Of a DNA stretch of 63,428 bases, positions 42,385 through 51,789 are shown in pieces (within the stretch, counting starts at the first letter, position 1; every line of letters begins with the position of its first letter). This DNA comes from JAAFHB01 sp037133495 (GTDB lineage: Bacteria > Bacteroidota > Bacteroidia > Bacteroidales > Prolixibacteraceae). The DNA is taken from the NCBI GenBank assembly GCA_037133495.1, contig JBAXOA010000013.1, positions 1 to 63,428 of the forward strand. The letters are read 5' to 3'. The notes below the pieces were generated by a model. That model was not told the DNA's origin. It did not search any database and was given only the letters and a program-made list of their open reading frames with translations. The position numbers and the translations under genes were made by a program.

Positions 42385-43032
42385 ATGAATCTGGACAAAA
42401 TTTTCGGATTTCTTGTTCCAAAAGATCGCAAGTTCTTTCCTCTTTTTATTGAAGCCGCAGATAACCTGGTTGTATCTTCCGAGTTATTGATTAAGTTAAT
42501 GGGCGAGAATGATCTGGCTCAACGCGAAGTTTACATTAAACTAATTAAAGAAGCAGAACATACAGGTGATCTGATAACCCATAATCTGCTCGTTGAACTG
42601 AATGGTACTTTCATCACTCCTTTTGATCGCGAAGATATTCATCAGCTTATTTCAACCATTGATGATGTAGTTGATTATATTCATACTGCCGCAATCAGAG
42701 CACATTTCTACAAACTTCCTGCATTTCCGGAAGAATTTAGCAAAATTGCCGAATATATTCATGTGGCTAACCAAGAGATTCAAATGGTTCTTCGGAGCGT
42801 AAAAAATGCATCCGACTTTCTCAAATTTACCGGTTCTTGTGCCAAGATTAGCACATACGAAAGTGAAGTAGATTATTTGTATCAGGAATACCTCTCCAAT
42901 CTCTTCGAACTGGAGACCAATGCAATTAATCTGATTAAAAAACGTGATATTCTTGCCTCTTTGGAGAAAGCAATTGACAAATGTGATGATGTGGCAAATG
43001 TCTTTTCATCCATCATAGTTAAAATATCATAA
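42385..43032 (+). CDS. DUF47 (PhoU-related) phosphate-permease accessory protein
   Basis: The 215-residue protein is all helical and shows the DUF47/Pit-accessory pattern: KDRKFFPLFIEAADNLVVSS, IKEAEHTGDLITHNLLVEL, FITPFDREDIHQLISTIDDV and IDKCDDVANVFSSIIVKIS. The ExxE/D metal-binding clusters resemble PhoU. Such proteins are encoded directly before PiT permeases and are thought to regulate them. The gene ends 6 bases before the PiT start, so the two are cotranscribed. Confidence 0.94.
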   Translation: MNLDKIFGFLVPKDRKFFPLFIEAADNLVVSSELLIKLMGENDLAQREVYIKLIKEAEHTGDLITHNLLVELNGTFITPFDREDIHQLISTIDDVVDYIHTAAIRAHFYKLPAFPEEFSKIAEYIHVANQEIQMVLRSVKNASDFLKFTGSCAKISTYESEVDYLYQEYLSNLFELETNAINLIKKRDILASLEKAIDKCDDVANVFSSIIVKIS

Positions 43033-43038
43033 TAAGAT

Positions 43039-44085
43039 ATGAATTTCACCTTGTTAATCGCCATTATCATACTGGCTTTTATTTTTGATTTTATCAATGG
43101 CTTTCACGACGCGGCCAATTCTATTGCTACCGTTGTGTCAACCAAAGTCTTAACTCCCTTACAAGCAGTTATCTGGGCTGCATTTTTTAACTTTGCCGCT
43201 TATGCTATTTTTGAGTTGCATATTGTGGACACCATTGCCAAAGTTGTCGATACCAATTTTATTAATCTTCAGGTAATTTTAGCTGGGATCATTGCTGCAA
43301 TAATCTGGAACCTGATAACCTGGTATCTTGGCATCCCTTCAAGTTCATCCCACACACTTGTTGGAGGATTTGCGGGAGCGGCAATTGCTTATGCAGGCTG
43401 GGGAGTGGTTCATTCAGAAAAAATTATGAAGATTGCCGCTTTTATTTTTCTCGCTCCGCTAATCGGCATGTTGCTTTCTTATCTTTTATCAATAGCGCTT
43501 CTGTGGATTTTTAAAAGTTTTAATCCATTCAGATTGAAGCGGTGGTTTAAAGTCGGACAGTTGCTGTCATCAGCAATGTTCAGTCTTGGACATGGCGGAA
43601 ATGATGCACAGAAGGTAATGGGAATTATTTCTGCCGCCTTGCTCGTCTATTTTCATGCTGCCGATCCTGCGTCAATACCTGGCTGGGCTCATATCACATT
43701 TAACGAAGCCGGAAAAATTCAGTCTATACCACTGTGGATCGTATATGGTTGCTATACTGCAATTTCAGCTGGGACACTACTAGGCGGATGGCGAATTATC
43801 CGGACCATGGGCGGGAAAATCACAAAATTAACTCCATTTGAAGGAGTTGCAGCAGAAGGTGCAGGAGCTATGATGCTTTTTGGGACCGAAGCATTTGGAA
43901 TTCCTGTAAGCACAACTCATACTATTACCGGTGCAATCATGGGTGTTGGCTTAACCAAACGGGTCTCCGCCGTTCGATGGGGAGTTACAGTAAACCTGCT
44001 TTATGCGTGGATTCTGACGATTCCGGTTTCAATGATCCTGGCTGCCAGTATTTATTGGATTCTGAAACTGCTTAACCTGGGTTAA
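43039..44085 (+). CDS. Inorganic phosphate transporter, PiT family
   Basis: The 348-residue membrane protein imports phosphate as a metal-phosphate complex with a proton. It carries both PiT signatures: GFHDAANSIATVVSTKVLTP in the N-terminal half (about 22-41) and GHGGNDAQKVMGIISAALL in the second half (about 188-206). GIPSSSSHTLVGGFAGA and GIPVSTTHTITGAIMGVG form the usual internal repeat. It has about ten membrane helices. This copy lacks the C-terminal cytoplasmic extension found in some relatives, and a separate PhoU-like gene is nearby. Its stop overlaps the convergent GH13 gene by 4 bases. Confidence 0.96.
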   Translation: MNFTLLIAIIILAFIFDFINGFHDAANSIATVVSTKVLTPLQAVIWAAFFNFAAYAIFELHIVDTIAKVVDTNFINLQVILAGIIAAIIWNLITWYLGIPSSSSHTLVGGFAGAAIAYAGWGVVHSEKIMKIAAFIFLAPLIGMLLSYLLSIALLWIFKSFNPFRLKRWFKVGQLLSSAMFSLGHGGNDAQKVMGIISAALLVYFHAADPASIPGWAHITFNEAGKIQSIPLWIVYGCYTAISAGTLLGGWRIIRTMGGKITKLTPFEGVAAEGAGAMMLFGTEAFGIPVSTTHTITGAIMGVGLTKRVSAVRWGVTVNLLYAWILTIPVSMILAASIYWILKLLNLG

Positions 44086-45959
44086 AATATTGATTTCAGC
44101 TCCAATATCATAGAAGTCATTGCAGGAACAATAATACTGCTTAAGTCATTTACAGTTACGTTGGTGAATACCTCCCTCGCAGATGTAAATCCCTTCAAGG
44201 ATTCAGCAAATCTTTTGGTAGTCAGAGTTTTGTCTGAAGTATTAAGATTCAGAATAACCATTGTACTCTCCTTGTCTTTATACCTGAAATAGACATAAAA
44301 ATTATCCATTGGATAATAGTGTTTAAGAAAACCGTTGTGGATCAAGGTTTTTCCTTTTCTCCAATTCACTAATTTTTTCATGAATTTTTGAACATCTGCC
44401 TGATCTTCAGTTAATCCAATACCTTTAAACCCATTAATCTGATCATCCTGCCATCCACCCGGAAAATCCTTTCGCATCGCACCGTCTCCATCGCGCTTTA
44501 AACCTTTCATTAGAATTTCTCCTCCATTATAAACCTGAGGGATTCCACGCGTAGTCATCAAAAATGTCATCGCTGTTTTAAATTTTGACATATTATCTCC
44601 AATCGCCGTGAAAAACCGCTCGGTATCATGATTTTCGGCAAAAATTACAAGATTATCAGCCATTGGATAGAGGTAGTCGAGCGAAAGCGTTTCATAAAGG
44701 TGATTTAATCCCCAACCGTCATTCATCGATTTAACGATAGCATCCTGCAAAGGAAAATCCATGAGGCTTGGGAGATAGGAGACATAACCGTTCGGGTTGA
44801 TTTTCCCTTTTTGCCAGAATGCAACAGCCGCCGGATTTGTGTTCCATTCTTCTCCCACAATATTAAACTTCGGATATTCATCCATCACTTTTTTAGTCCA
44901 GTCAGCCATCATTTGTCTGTCGGGATAAGGATAGGTATCCATTCGTATTCCATCAAGACCAACATATTCGATCCACCATATCGAATTTTGAATTAAGTAA
45001 TTGGCAAGGTATGGATTCCGCTGGTTCAAATCGGGCATACTCGGAACAAACCATCCATCGGTAAATTCTTTGGAATCAGCTTCTGAACCATAAGGATCCT
45101 GAACGGTAGATTTTTTATGATTGGTAATTTTATAGTTGGGATATTCGTTGATCCAGTCCTTCATTGGTATGTCTTTCATCCACCAATGACTAAGGCCACA
45201 GTGGTTAAAGATCATATCCATCACCATTTTAATCCCCTTTTTCTTAGCTTCAGCGCTTAGTCTCCGGTAGTCAGCATTTGTCCCGAACCGGCTGTCAACT
45301 TTATAGAAGTCAGTTGTTGAATAACCATGGTACGACACACCCGGCATATTGTTCTCAAGGACAGGGTTTACCCAGATTGCGGTATAACCGTTTTCTTTGA
45401 TATAATCGAGGTGGTCTTCAATTCCTTTCAGATCACCGCCATGCCTTCCGTTCGGGTTGTTGCGGTTGCCCTTTTCAAGCTGATCGGGCATCGAATCATT
45501 CGAAGGATCTCCATTTGCAAACCGGTCAGGCATAATCAGATACATCACATCGGCGGAGTTAAATCCGGTCCGCTGCGAAGAACCACTTTCCCGCGCCTTT
45601 AATTCATAAGTTGATACGATTATTATTTTACCGTTTTGCTTAAAGGTGATTTCAAATTTACCCGGTTTAACTCCGGGAGCTAAGCGGAGGTCGAGGAAAA
45701 GATAATTCGGATTTTCGACAGCCGTCGATGAGATAAGCTCAACCCCTTCATAATTGATCACAGGTTTGGTCTCTGATATCCGCTCGCCATAAACCATTAA
45801 CTGGAGTGAAGGATTTTTAAACCCCGCCCACCAGAAAGGTGGTTCAATCCGGCTGAGAGCAGGTTTATTAACTGCATAAACCTGAATGACACTCAATAAA
45901 ACCATTATAACGAGAACTATTTTCCCAAAAGTAAATTGTCTAATTTTCATGATTAGCAT
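44082..45959 (-). CDS. Exported GH13 neopullulanase/cyclomaltodextrinase (SusA-like)
   Basis: The 625-residue enzyme cleaves maltodextrins or cyclodextrins. It has a signal peptide (VLVIMVLLSVIQVYA), an N-terminal cyclomaltodextrinase-type beta domain (SRIEPPFWWAGFKNPSLQLM), and the GH13 barrel. GH13 regions are visible: DMIFNHCG (about 250), GIRMDTYPYP with nucleophile Asp (about 340), VGEEWN with the acid Glu (about 370) and ENHDTERF (about 440). It should act in the periplasm on imported oligosaccharides. Start is ATG 45959 or ATG 45950; either overlaps the end of the upstream GH65 gene, so the two are translationally coupled. Confidence 0.94.
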   Translation of the reverse strand: MLIMKIRQFTFGKIVLVIMVLLSVIQVYAVNKPALSRIEPPFWWAGFKNPSLQLMVYGERISETKPVINYEGVELISSTAVENPNYLFLDLRLAPGVKPGKFEITFKQNGKIIIVSTYELKARESGSSQRTGFNSADVMYLIMPDRFANGDPSNDSMPDQLEKGNRNNPNGRHGGDLKGIEDHLDYIKENGYTAIWVNPVLENNMPGVSYHGYSTTDFYKVDSRFGTNADYRRLSAEAKKKGIKMVMDMIFNHCGLSHWWMKDIPMKDWINEYPNYKITNHKKSTVQDPYGSEADSKEFTDGWFVPSMPDLNQRNPYLANYLIQNSIWWIEYVGLDGIRMDTYPYPDRQMMADWTKKVMDEYPKFNIVGEEWNTNPAAVAFWQKGKINPNGYVSYLPSLMDFPLQDAIVKSMNDGWGLNHLYETLSLDYLYPMADNLVIFAENHDTERFFTAIGDNMSKFKTAMTFLMTTRGIPQVYNGGEILMKGLKRDGDGAMRKDFPGGWQDDQINGFKGIGLTEDQADVQKFMKKLVNWRKGKTLIHNGFLKHYYPMDNFYVYFRYKDKESTMVILNLNTSDKTLTTKRFAESLKGFTSAREVFTNVTVNDLSSIIVPAMTSMILELKSIF

Positions 45960-48270
45960 GTTTAAGTTGAACTTCTGTCTTTCCCTTTCCTTTTATAATA
46001 TGTTCCTGATCATAAAGCATCAGTGTTAATTCGTTATCCGAAAGATTTTCTATACAAACCATCTCTTTATTTACGCTTATTTTTAGAACCGTGTTCCTGA
46101 AGTTAATCCGGAATGAGTATGAGTTCCATTTGTCAGGGATAAATGGACGAAATGAAACTTTGCCGGCTATAATCCTCATTCCGCCGAATCCTTTCACAAA
46201 TGCCATCCATGTTCCGCCCATCGAAGTGATGTGACATCCATCGGCTGTGTCGTTGTTGTAATCGTCGAGATCGAGACGTGCAGTACGCAGGTAAAGTTCG
46301 TAGGCTTTTTTCTCGTATCCTACTGCACTTGCCAGAATAGTATGGATGCAAGGTGATAATGAAGATTCGTGAACGGTGAACGGTTCATAAAAATCAAAAT
46401 GCCTTTTAATTGTTTCTTTATCGTATTCTTCTTCAAACAGATACATACTTTGCAGTGTATCAGCCTGTTTAATATAAGGAGAGCGCAATATACGGTCCCA
46501 CGACCAATGCTGGTTGATTGGTCTTTCGGCGGCCGGAATTTCAGCAGCCATTATCATCGTTTTATCCAGGAATCCATCCTGTTGCAGGAAGATATTCCTT
46601 TTATCGTCAAACGGAAGGTAAAGATTCTGAATGATTTTAAGCCAAAGATCAGTTTCAATTTCTTCATTAAAGCGCCATTTTTCCTTTAGAAGATTGTATT
46701 GCGGAAGGTGCTTTTCTTTTAGATATTCAATTGCTTTAAGTGTGTAATTGAGTGTCCATTTCGCAATGCGATTCGTATGGAAATTATTGCTGACGTTATT
46801 TTCGTATTCGTTGGGACCGGTAACTCCCAACATCACATATTTTTGTCGTTCATCAGACCAGCTCACTCGTTGAGCCCAGAACCGCGAAATTGCCAGCAGC
46901 ACATCAAAACCATTGGATGCCAGGTATTCCCAATCATCGGTATAGCGGATATAATCAAAAATCGCAAATGCGATAGCGCCGTTTCGGTGAATTTCTTCGA
47001 AAGTGATTTCCCACTCATTGTGGCACTCCTCTCCATTCATTGTAACCATCGGATAGAGTGCGGCTCCCTGACTAAATCCAAGGGAAGTCGCATTTTCAAT
47101 TGCCTTAATCAGGTGCTTATGCCTATATATCAGCAGATTACGTGACACTCGCTGAGGAGCAGTTGCAAGGTAGAAAGCCAGACAAAAAGCCTCAGTATCC
47201 CAATAGGTTGATCCACCATATTTTTCGCCTGTAAAACCCTTTGGACCAATATTCAAACGCTCATCTTCACCGGTATAAGTCTGGTTCAGCTGGAAAATAT
47301 TGAACCGGATGCCCTGTTGTGCAGCAATATCACCTTCTATAATAATATCGCTGGTTTTCCATTTCTCTAACCAGGCTTGTGAGTGCTCGAGTTCAAGCTG
47401 ATGGAAACCTTTGAGAAAAGCGGAATTTAAAAGTTTGGAAGCGGTTTTCCTCAACTTCTCTTTCGCAAAGTTTTCGGATGAGATATTTATACCAAATTTT
47501 TCAATTGTGACCGATTCTCCCTCTTTGATATTTAGAGGAATAATATTCGCGATAAATTTCTTCCTGTTTTCAACATCTGCAGAATAAGCACACTTTTTGC
47601 CGTTTTGCAGGATATTAATTTTCATTCCTGTGCAGACATGAAAAAGTGTCTTTCGCACCTCTGCAATGATATATCCTTCCCCGGGTTTTACATCAGCTTC
47701 AACTTCGTCCCAGAATTTCTCATCATAATTGGCATCTTCATTTCGGATATCAAAATCAATATAGGGAGTTATGATGATTTTATCAGAGAAATTCAAAGCA
47801 GTAATTGTGTAACTTATAGCTCCGATCTCAGAATTAACAATACTAACAAACCGGTGCGTCACTACTTTTAACTGCTTTCCGGAAGGTAACTGTACAACAA
47901 ATTCCCGATTTAAGATACCCTCGTGCATATTGAGTTCTCTTCTGAACGATACTATTTTAGCAGTGTGCAGATCCAGCGTTTCGTTGCCGATTTTTACATC
48001 AATACCAATCCAATTGGCAGCATTAAGAACTTTTGCAAAATACTTTGGATAGCCGTTCTTCCACCACCCAACCCGGGTTTTATCTGGATAGTAAACTCCG
48101 GCGACATAATTGCCGGGCAGCGTTTCTCCGGTGAATTTTTCTTCGAAATTGGCTCGGTGGCCAATTCGTCCGTTTCCGAGACTCATGAGACTCTCGGTTA
48201 TTCTATTGAATTCAGGATGAAACTCATCTTCAATTATTTTCCATCCGTCATGTATTATATAATCTTTCAT
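45940..48270 (-). CDS. Glycoside hydrolase family 65 phosphorylase, probable maltose phosphorylase
   Basis: The 776-residue enzyme has the GH65 pattern: N-terminal beta-sandwich (IIEDEFHPEFNRITESLMSLG, cut here to its start), an (alpha/alpha)6 barrel with GPKGFTGEKYGGSTYWDTEA around 330-349, and the catalytic Glu in VTGPNEYENNVSNNFHTN (about 485). Maltose phosphorylase uses phosphate to split maltose into glucose and beta-glucose-1-phosphate; kojibiose, nigerose and trehalose phosphorylases are relatives. The beta-phosphoglucomutase and maltose transporter genes just upstream favour maltose. No signal peptide, so it is cytoplasmic. Specificity is from context. Confidence 0.92.
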   Translation of the reverse strand: MKDYIIHDGWKIIEDEFHPEFNRITESLMSLGNGRIGHRANFEEKFTGETLPGNYVAGVYYPDKTRVGWWKNGYPKYFAKVLNAANWIGIDVKIGNETLDLHTAKIVSFRRELNMHEGILNREFVVQLPSGKQLKVVTHRFVSIVNSEIGAISYTITALNFSDKIIITPYIDFDIRNEDANYDEKFWDEVEADVKPGEGYIIAEVRKTLFHVCTGMKINILQNGKKCAYSADVENRKKFIANIIPLNIKEGESVTIEKFGINISSENFAKEKLRKTASKLLNSAFLKGFHQLELEHSQAWLEKWKTSDIIIEGDIAAQQGIRFNIFQLNQTYTGEDERLNIGPKGFTGEKYGGSTYWDTEAFCLAFYLATAPQRVSRNLLIYRHKHLIKAIENATSLGFSQGAALYPMVTMNGEECHNEWEITFEEIHRNGAIAFAIFDYIRYTDDWEYLASNGFDVLLAISRFWAQRVSWSDERQKYVMLGVTGPNEYENNVSNNFHTNRIAKWTLNYTLKAIEYLKEKHLPQYNLLKEKWRFNEEIETDLWLKIIQNLYLPFDDKRNIFLQQDGFLDKTMIMAAEIPAAERPINQHWSWDRILRSPYIKQADTLQSMYLFEEEYDKETIKRHFDFYEPFTVHESSLSPCIHTILASAVGYEKKAYELYLRTARLDLDDYNNDTADGCHITSMGGTWMAFVKGFGGMRIIAGKVSFRPFIPDKWNSYSFRINFRNTVLKISVNKEMVCIENLSDNELTLMLYDQEHIIKGKGKTEVQLKHANHEN

Positions 48271-48286
48271 CTTAACGTCCTTTTTT

Positions 48287-48940
48287 TTACAAATACCATG
48301 ATGTTAAATACTTGATATTCATTTTTTCAAAACCTGAAATAACAAAATCTGCATTTCTCAGATTATCGGACTGACCGACACCTATAATATTCATTCCTGC
48401 ATTTCGTGCAGCATCGATCCCCGCCTGAGCATCTTCAAAAACAACGCAATTTTGCGGCTCAATACGAAGTTCTGCTGCACCTTTTAAAAATACCTCTGGA
48501 TCGGGCTTGGCCTTGGAAACTTTATTTCCGTCAATCACCGCGTCAAATTTATCAGCCAGATTGATTCTATCAAGAATAAACATCGCGTTTTTGCTTGCTG
48601 ATCCAAGGGCTATAAGGATTCCACCGGCTCGTAATTCATCCAGAAATGAGATCACTCCGGGAAGGATCTCATCAGGAGTCATTTTTAAAATATACGAAAC
48701 GTATAAATTATTTTTTACAGTGGCTAATTCTTCTTTCTTTGCGTTATCAATTGATATATTACCTAGTTGAAGCAATATATCAAGTGAATCCATGCGGCTT
48801 ACTCCTTTGAGCCTCTCATTTTCCTGTTGTGAAAAACTGAAGCCAAGATCCCTTGCAATTTTTTCCCAGGCGATGTAATGATATCTGGCCGTGTCAACCA
48901 CTACCCCGTCAAGGTCGAATATGCATGCTTTAATTTTCAA
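48287..48940 (-). CDS. pgmB: beta-Phosphoglucomutase
   Basis: The 217-residue HAD-family enzyme converts beta-glucose-1-phosphate to glucose-6-phosphate. The nucleophile and acid Asp pair is in CIFDLDGVVVDTARYHYIAW (about 7-11). The substrate-cap signature RLKGVSRMDSLDILL, the ALGSASKNA motif and the KAKPDPEVF/VFEDAQAGIDAA metal site are present. The start is a TTG: no in-frame ATG lies near, and the stop of the transporter gene is only 3 bases upstream, so translational coupling is likely. Fits between the transporter and GH65 genes in the operon. Confidence 0.93.
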   Translation of the reverse strand: MKIKACIFDLDGVVVDTARYHYIAWEKIARDLGFSFSQQENERLKGVSRMDSLDILLQLGNISIDNAKKEELATVKNNLYVSYILKMTPDEILPGVISFLDELRAGGILIALGSASKNAMFILDRINLADKFDAVIDGNKVSKAKPDPEVFLKGAAELRIEPQNCVVFEDAQAGIDAARNAGMNIIGVGQSDNLRNADFVISGFEKMNIKYLTSWYL

Positions 48941-48943
48941 AAC

Positions 48944-50272
48944 TTACGCTTTAGACGTGATAATATATTCTTTTACAAAAACTACCGATAAACCGGCAAC
49001 CACCATTGATATTCCTGCAACACCCAGCATGAAAATAGCCTGACCTCCGACAAGTTTCAGTACAAGACTGCCTAATAAACCTGCGGCAATCTGAGGAATT
49101 GTAATAGTGGCATTGAAAATTCCCATATAGACACCCATTTTATCTGCTGGAAGGGCTGCCGAAAGAATAGCATAAGGCATAGCCAAAATAGCGGCCCATG
49201 CGATCCCGACTCCTACCATTGAAAAGATCAGGCCATATTGGTTTTGAATAAAAACCATTGATATAAGTCCGGCTCCTCCTGCCATTAAAGACAACATATA
49301 GAGCGTCTTACGACCGAGCTTGTTTGCCAGACGGGCCATAATGAGCGAGAAGAGAGCTCCGAACAGGCTATACCCGGCGAAGATTACGCCTACCCAGTTG
49401 CCTGCCTCATTGTAACTTGCTGAAATAGAATCGCCCGCTACTGTATTCCACACATTCTGAGCTACCCCGGGGGTAGTATAAACCCACATCATGAAGAGTG
49501 CGAACCATGAGAAGAACTGAACGATTGCCAACCTCCACATCGTTACCGGAATCTCTTTTAACAGGCTTAAAAAGGAACTCTTTTTTGTCGTTTCCGTTTT
49601 CTGCTCAGAATATTTACGATACTCTTCCGGCGGAAATTCTTTTGTCCGGAAGCTCGTCCATAACACAGAAAGCAATAAAGCTCCTCCGCCAAAATAGAAA
49701 GCCCAGATTACTGTGGGAGCTACTTTTTCGCCGGCAGCAGGAATATTTGATACCCCAACCCAGGTCAGAACGAATGGGAGAATTGAACCAATAACGGCTC
49801 CGGTGTTGATCAGAAAGCTTTGAACCGAATAACCCTGATTTCGCTGCTCCTCCGAAACCATATCACCCACTAAAGCCCTGAAGGGTTGCATGGTGATATT
49901 AAAGGAAGTATCCATAAAAAGCAGCATAAATGCTCCGAAGAATAAGGGAGGAAGAATGTAGGCGAAGAATTCCGAATTTGGCATAAAAAACATTGCTAAT
50001 GCTGAGATAATAGCACCAAACAAGATGTACGGAATTCTGCGTCCAAGGCGGTTCCAGGTATTATCACTGAAAAGTCCGATTATTGGCTGCACAATCAATC
50101 CGGCGAGTGGAGCAGCCAGCCAGAAATAGCTCAAATGTCCCACCTCGGCACCTAAAGCAGATAAAATTCTGCTCGTATTGCCATTTTGCAACGAATAACC
50201 AATCTGCACACCCATAAATCCAAAGCTCATATTCCAGATTGACCAAAAAGAGAGACGCGGTTTTTTTGACAT
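48944..50272 (-). CDS. Inner-membrane maltose/oligosaccharide MFS transporter (SLC45/GPH-like)
   Basis: The 442-residue protein has about 12 membrane helices. The opening FWSIWNMSFGFMGVQIGYSL, followed by a conserved QPIIGLFSDNTWNRLGRRIP (about 63-82), is typical of the SLC45/MFS group. In Bacteroidota this group often sits beside maltose phosphorylase genes. NITMQPFRALVGDMVSEEQR is a further family marker. It probably brings maltose from periplasm to cytoplasm for phosphorolysis. It is the first gene of the minus-strand operon, with a strong promoter and an operator-like palindrome upstream. Confidence 0.92.
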   Translation of the reverse strand: MSKKPRLSFWSIWNMSFGFMGVQIGYSLQNGNTSRILSALGAEVGHLSYFWLAAPLAGLIVQPIIGLFSDNTWNRLGRRIPYILFGAIISALAMFFMPNSEFFAYILPPLFFGAFMLLFMDTSFNITMQPFRALVGDMVSEEQRNQGYSVQSFLINTGAVIGSILPFVLTWVGVSNIPAAGEKVAPTVIWAFYFGGGALLLSVLWTSFRTKEFPPEEYRKYSEQKTETTKKSSFLSLLKEIPVTMWRLAIVQFFSWFALFMMWVYTTPGVAQNVWNTVAGDSISASYNEAGNWVGVIFAGYSLFGALFSLIMARLANKLGRKTLYMLSLMAGGAGLISMVFIQNQYGLIFSMVGVGIAWAAILAMPYAILSAALPADKMGVYMGIFNATITIPQIAAGLLGSLVLKLVGGQAIFMLGVAGISMVVAGLSVVFVKEYIITSKA

Positions 50273-50481
50273 AATTTAATGACAGTTAATAGTTCAAACT
50301 AAATTCAGCAACTAACCAAATGAACTTACAATCAGAAGATTTCCACAAGTAAAATCCACAAGTAAAAGATATCACCTGAGTAAAAATTCAGACAATAGAT
50401 GCAAATATATAGAACAAGAAAAGGTCGTAAACCTGGAAAGGGATACGATTTGTTTAGGGGAAAGACAATTGATATTCGGCA

Positions 50482-50512
50482 CAAATATAGATTGGAAAAT
50501 CTTTAAAAGCAA
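50482..50512 (-). promoter_or_regulatory. Promoter of the maltose utilisation operon
   Basis: On the minus strand TTG (50512-50510), a 20-base spacer and TATATTTG (50489-50482) match the Bacteroidota -33/-7 consensus. A second TATATTTG lies at 50409-50402 but lacks a -33 element. The transcript would have a leader of roughly 200 bases before the transporter start at 50272. The rest of 50273-50595 holds only the operator at 50568-50579. Confidence 0.55.
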
Positions 50513-50567
50513 GGGCTAAGTGCTTTTAAATCAAAATAATAGTTGGGTTATTAATAAAGTCCTTTAT

Positions 50568-50579
50568 GCAAACGTTTGC
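50568..50579. promoter_or_regulatory. LacI-type operator palindrome upstream of the maltose operon
   Basis: GCAAACGTTTGC is a perfect 12-bp palindrome with the central CG step typical of LacI/GalR-family operators. It lies between the lacI stop and the transporter gene, about 55 bases upstream of the -33 element, and is identical to the site at 51790-51801. The distance suggests activation or looping rather than simple promoter blocking. Confidence 0.7.
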
Positions 50580-50595
50580 GAAAGCCATATTGAAC

Positions 50596-51609
50596 TTATA
50601 TTTTTTTCGTCGATTCGCGGATTACCAGGTTTGTATCGATATAAAATACTTCCCCCTCGCCTGTTCTTTGCGATTCAATCCGCTTTAATAGTACGGTTGC
50701 TGCTTTTTTTCCCATCTCATAACCATGCTGATCAACCGAACTTAATGTAGGAGTTGTAATATCAGAAAAACTACCCGCCGAAAAACCCATAATCGCTATT
50801 TTATCCGGAATGGCAATCCCCATTTTTTGAAGTGTTTTCATCGCACCAACAGCAGTAAGATCGTTAACTGTAAATATTCCGTCGGGAGGCACCGGTAGCT
50901 GGGCTAATTTTCGGGTGGCAGCCGCAGCAAGTTCAAATGAATCTGCAACAATCACGTATTCTTCAATAAAAGGTAGCTGGTGATCCTTTAAAGCTTCCTT
51001 GTATCCCTCAAGCCGACATCTTCCTATGCCTAGCGACGACGGTGCTGCAAGATGGGCAATTCGCTTACATCCGGTATCAATTAAGTGACAAACAGCATTA
51101 TAGGCGGATTTTTTATCGTCAATAATCACACAGTCAGAATCAAACCCATCAGGAACCCTGTCGAAGAATACCATAGGGATTCCGCTCTCCTCTATCATAT
51201 CTAAATGAGAATAGTCCTCCGTTTCTTTTGAAATAGAGATTAAAGCACCCTCAACCCGGTTGGAGAGCAAAGCCTGAGCATTAATAATCTCCCGTTCATA
51301 TTTTTCGTTTGATTGGCAGATCATAACATTATAACCTGCATCGTAGGCAACATCTTCAATCCCACTAATAACAGAAGAAAAAAAGTAGTGAACCAGCTGA
51401 GGAATGATCACTCCAATTGTATTGGTTTTACTGTTCTTGAGCGACAAGGCTACTGCATTTGGCTTATAATGAAGTTTTTTAGCCAGCTCATTTACAGCAA
51501 TCTTCGTGTCTTTGCTAATATCCGGATGATCTTTCAGCGCACGCGAAACGGTGGAAGCTGAAATTCCAAGTGCCCTCGCAATGTCTTTTATGGTAACCGG
51601 ACTGCTCAT
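50596..51609 (-). CDS. LacI/GalR-family transcriptional regulator of maltodextrin genes
   Basis: The 337-residue protein has the LacI helix-turn-helix at about 5-25 (IKDIARALGISASTVSRAL) with the hinge motif YKPNAVALSLKNSKTNTIG, then a periplasmic-binding-protein-like ligand domain (IIPQLVHYFFSSVISGIEDV, DSFELAAAATRKL, SSVDQHGYEMGKKAATVLL). It binds a sugar or sugar-phosphate effector. It lies between two starch-use operons, each preceded by the same palindrome GCAAACGTTTGC, so these are its probable operators. Effector identity is not visible. Confidence 0.93.
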   Translation of the reverse strand: MSSPVTIKDIARALGISASTVSRALKDHPDISKDTKIAVNELAKKLHYKPNAVALSLKNSKTNTIGVIIPQLVHYFFSSVISGIEDVAYDAGYNVMICQSNEKYEREIINAQALLSNRVEGALISISKETEDYSHLDMIEESGIPMVFFDRVPDGFDSDCVIIDDKKSAYNAVCHLIDTGCKRIAHLAAPSSLGIGRCRLEGYKEALKDHQLPFIEEYVIVADSFELAAAATRKLAQLPVPPDGIFTVNDLTAVGAMKTLQKMGIAIPDKIAIMGFSAGSFSDITTPTLSSVDQHGYEMGKKAATVLLKRIESQRTGEGEVFYIDTNLVIRESTKKI

Positions 51610-51789
51610 TAAATCGTTTGGTTCAATAGGTTAAATTACTTTACTAAATTAAATAATATTTCCGGATTAACAATACAAATCAAAGGGATGGATTCAAGAT
51701 TGTTTGCAATTTAACGAAACGAATTTTTATGCCACCCAATTTGACATTTTTAAAACATGTTGTATAACATATTTGGCGCAATCGTCACC

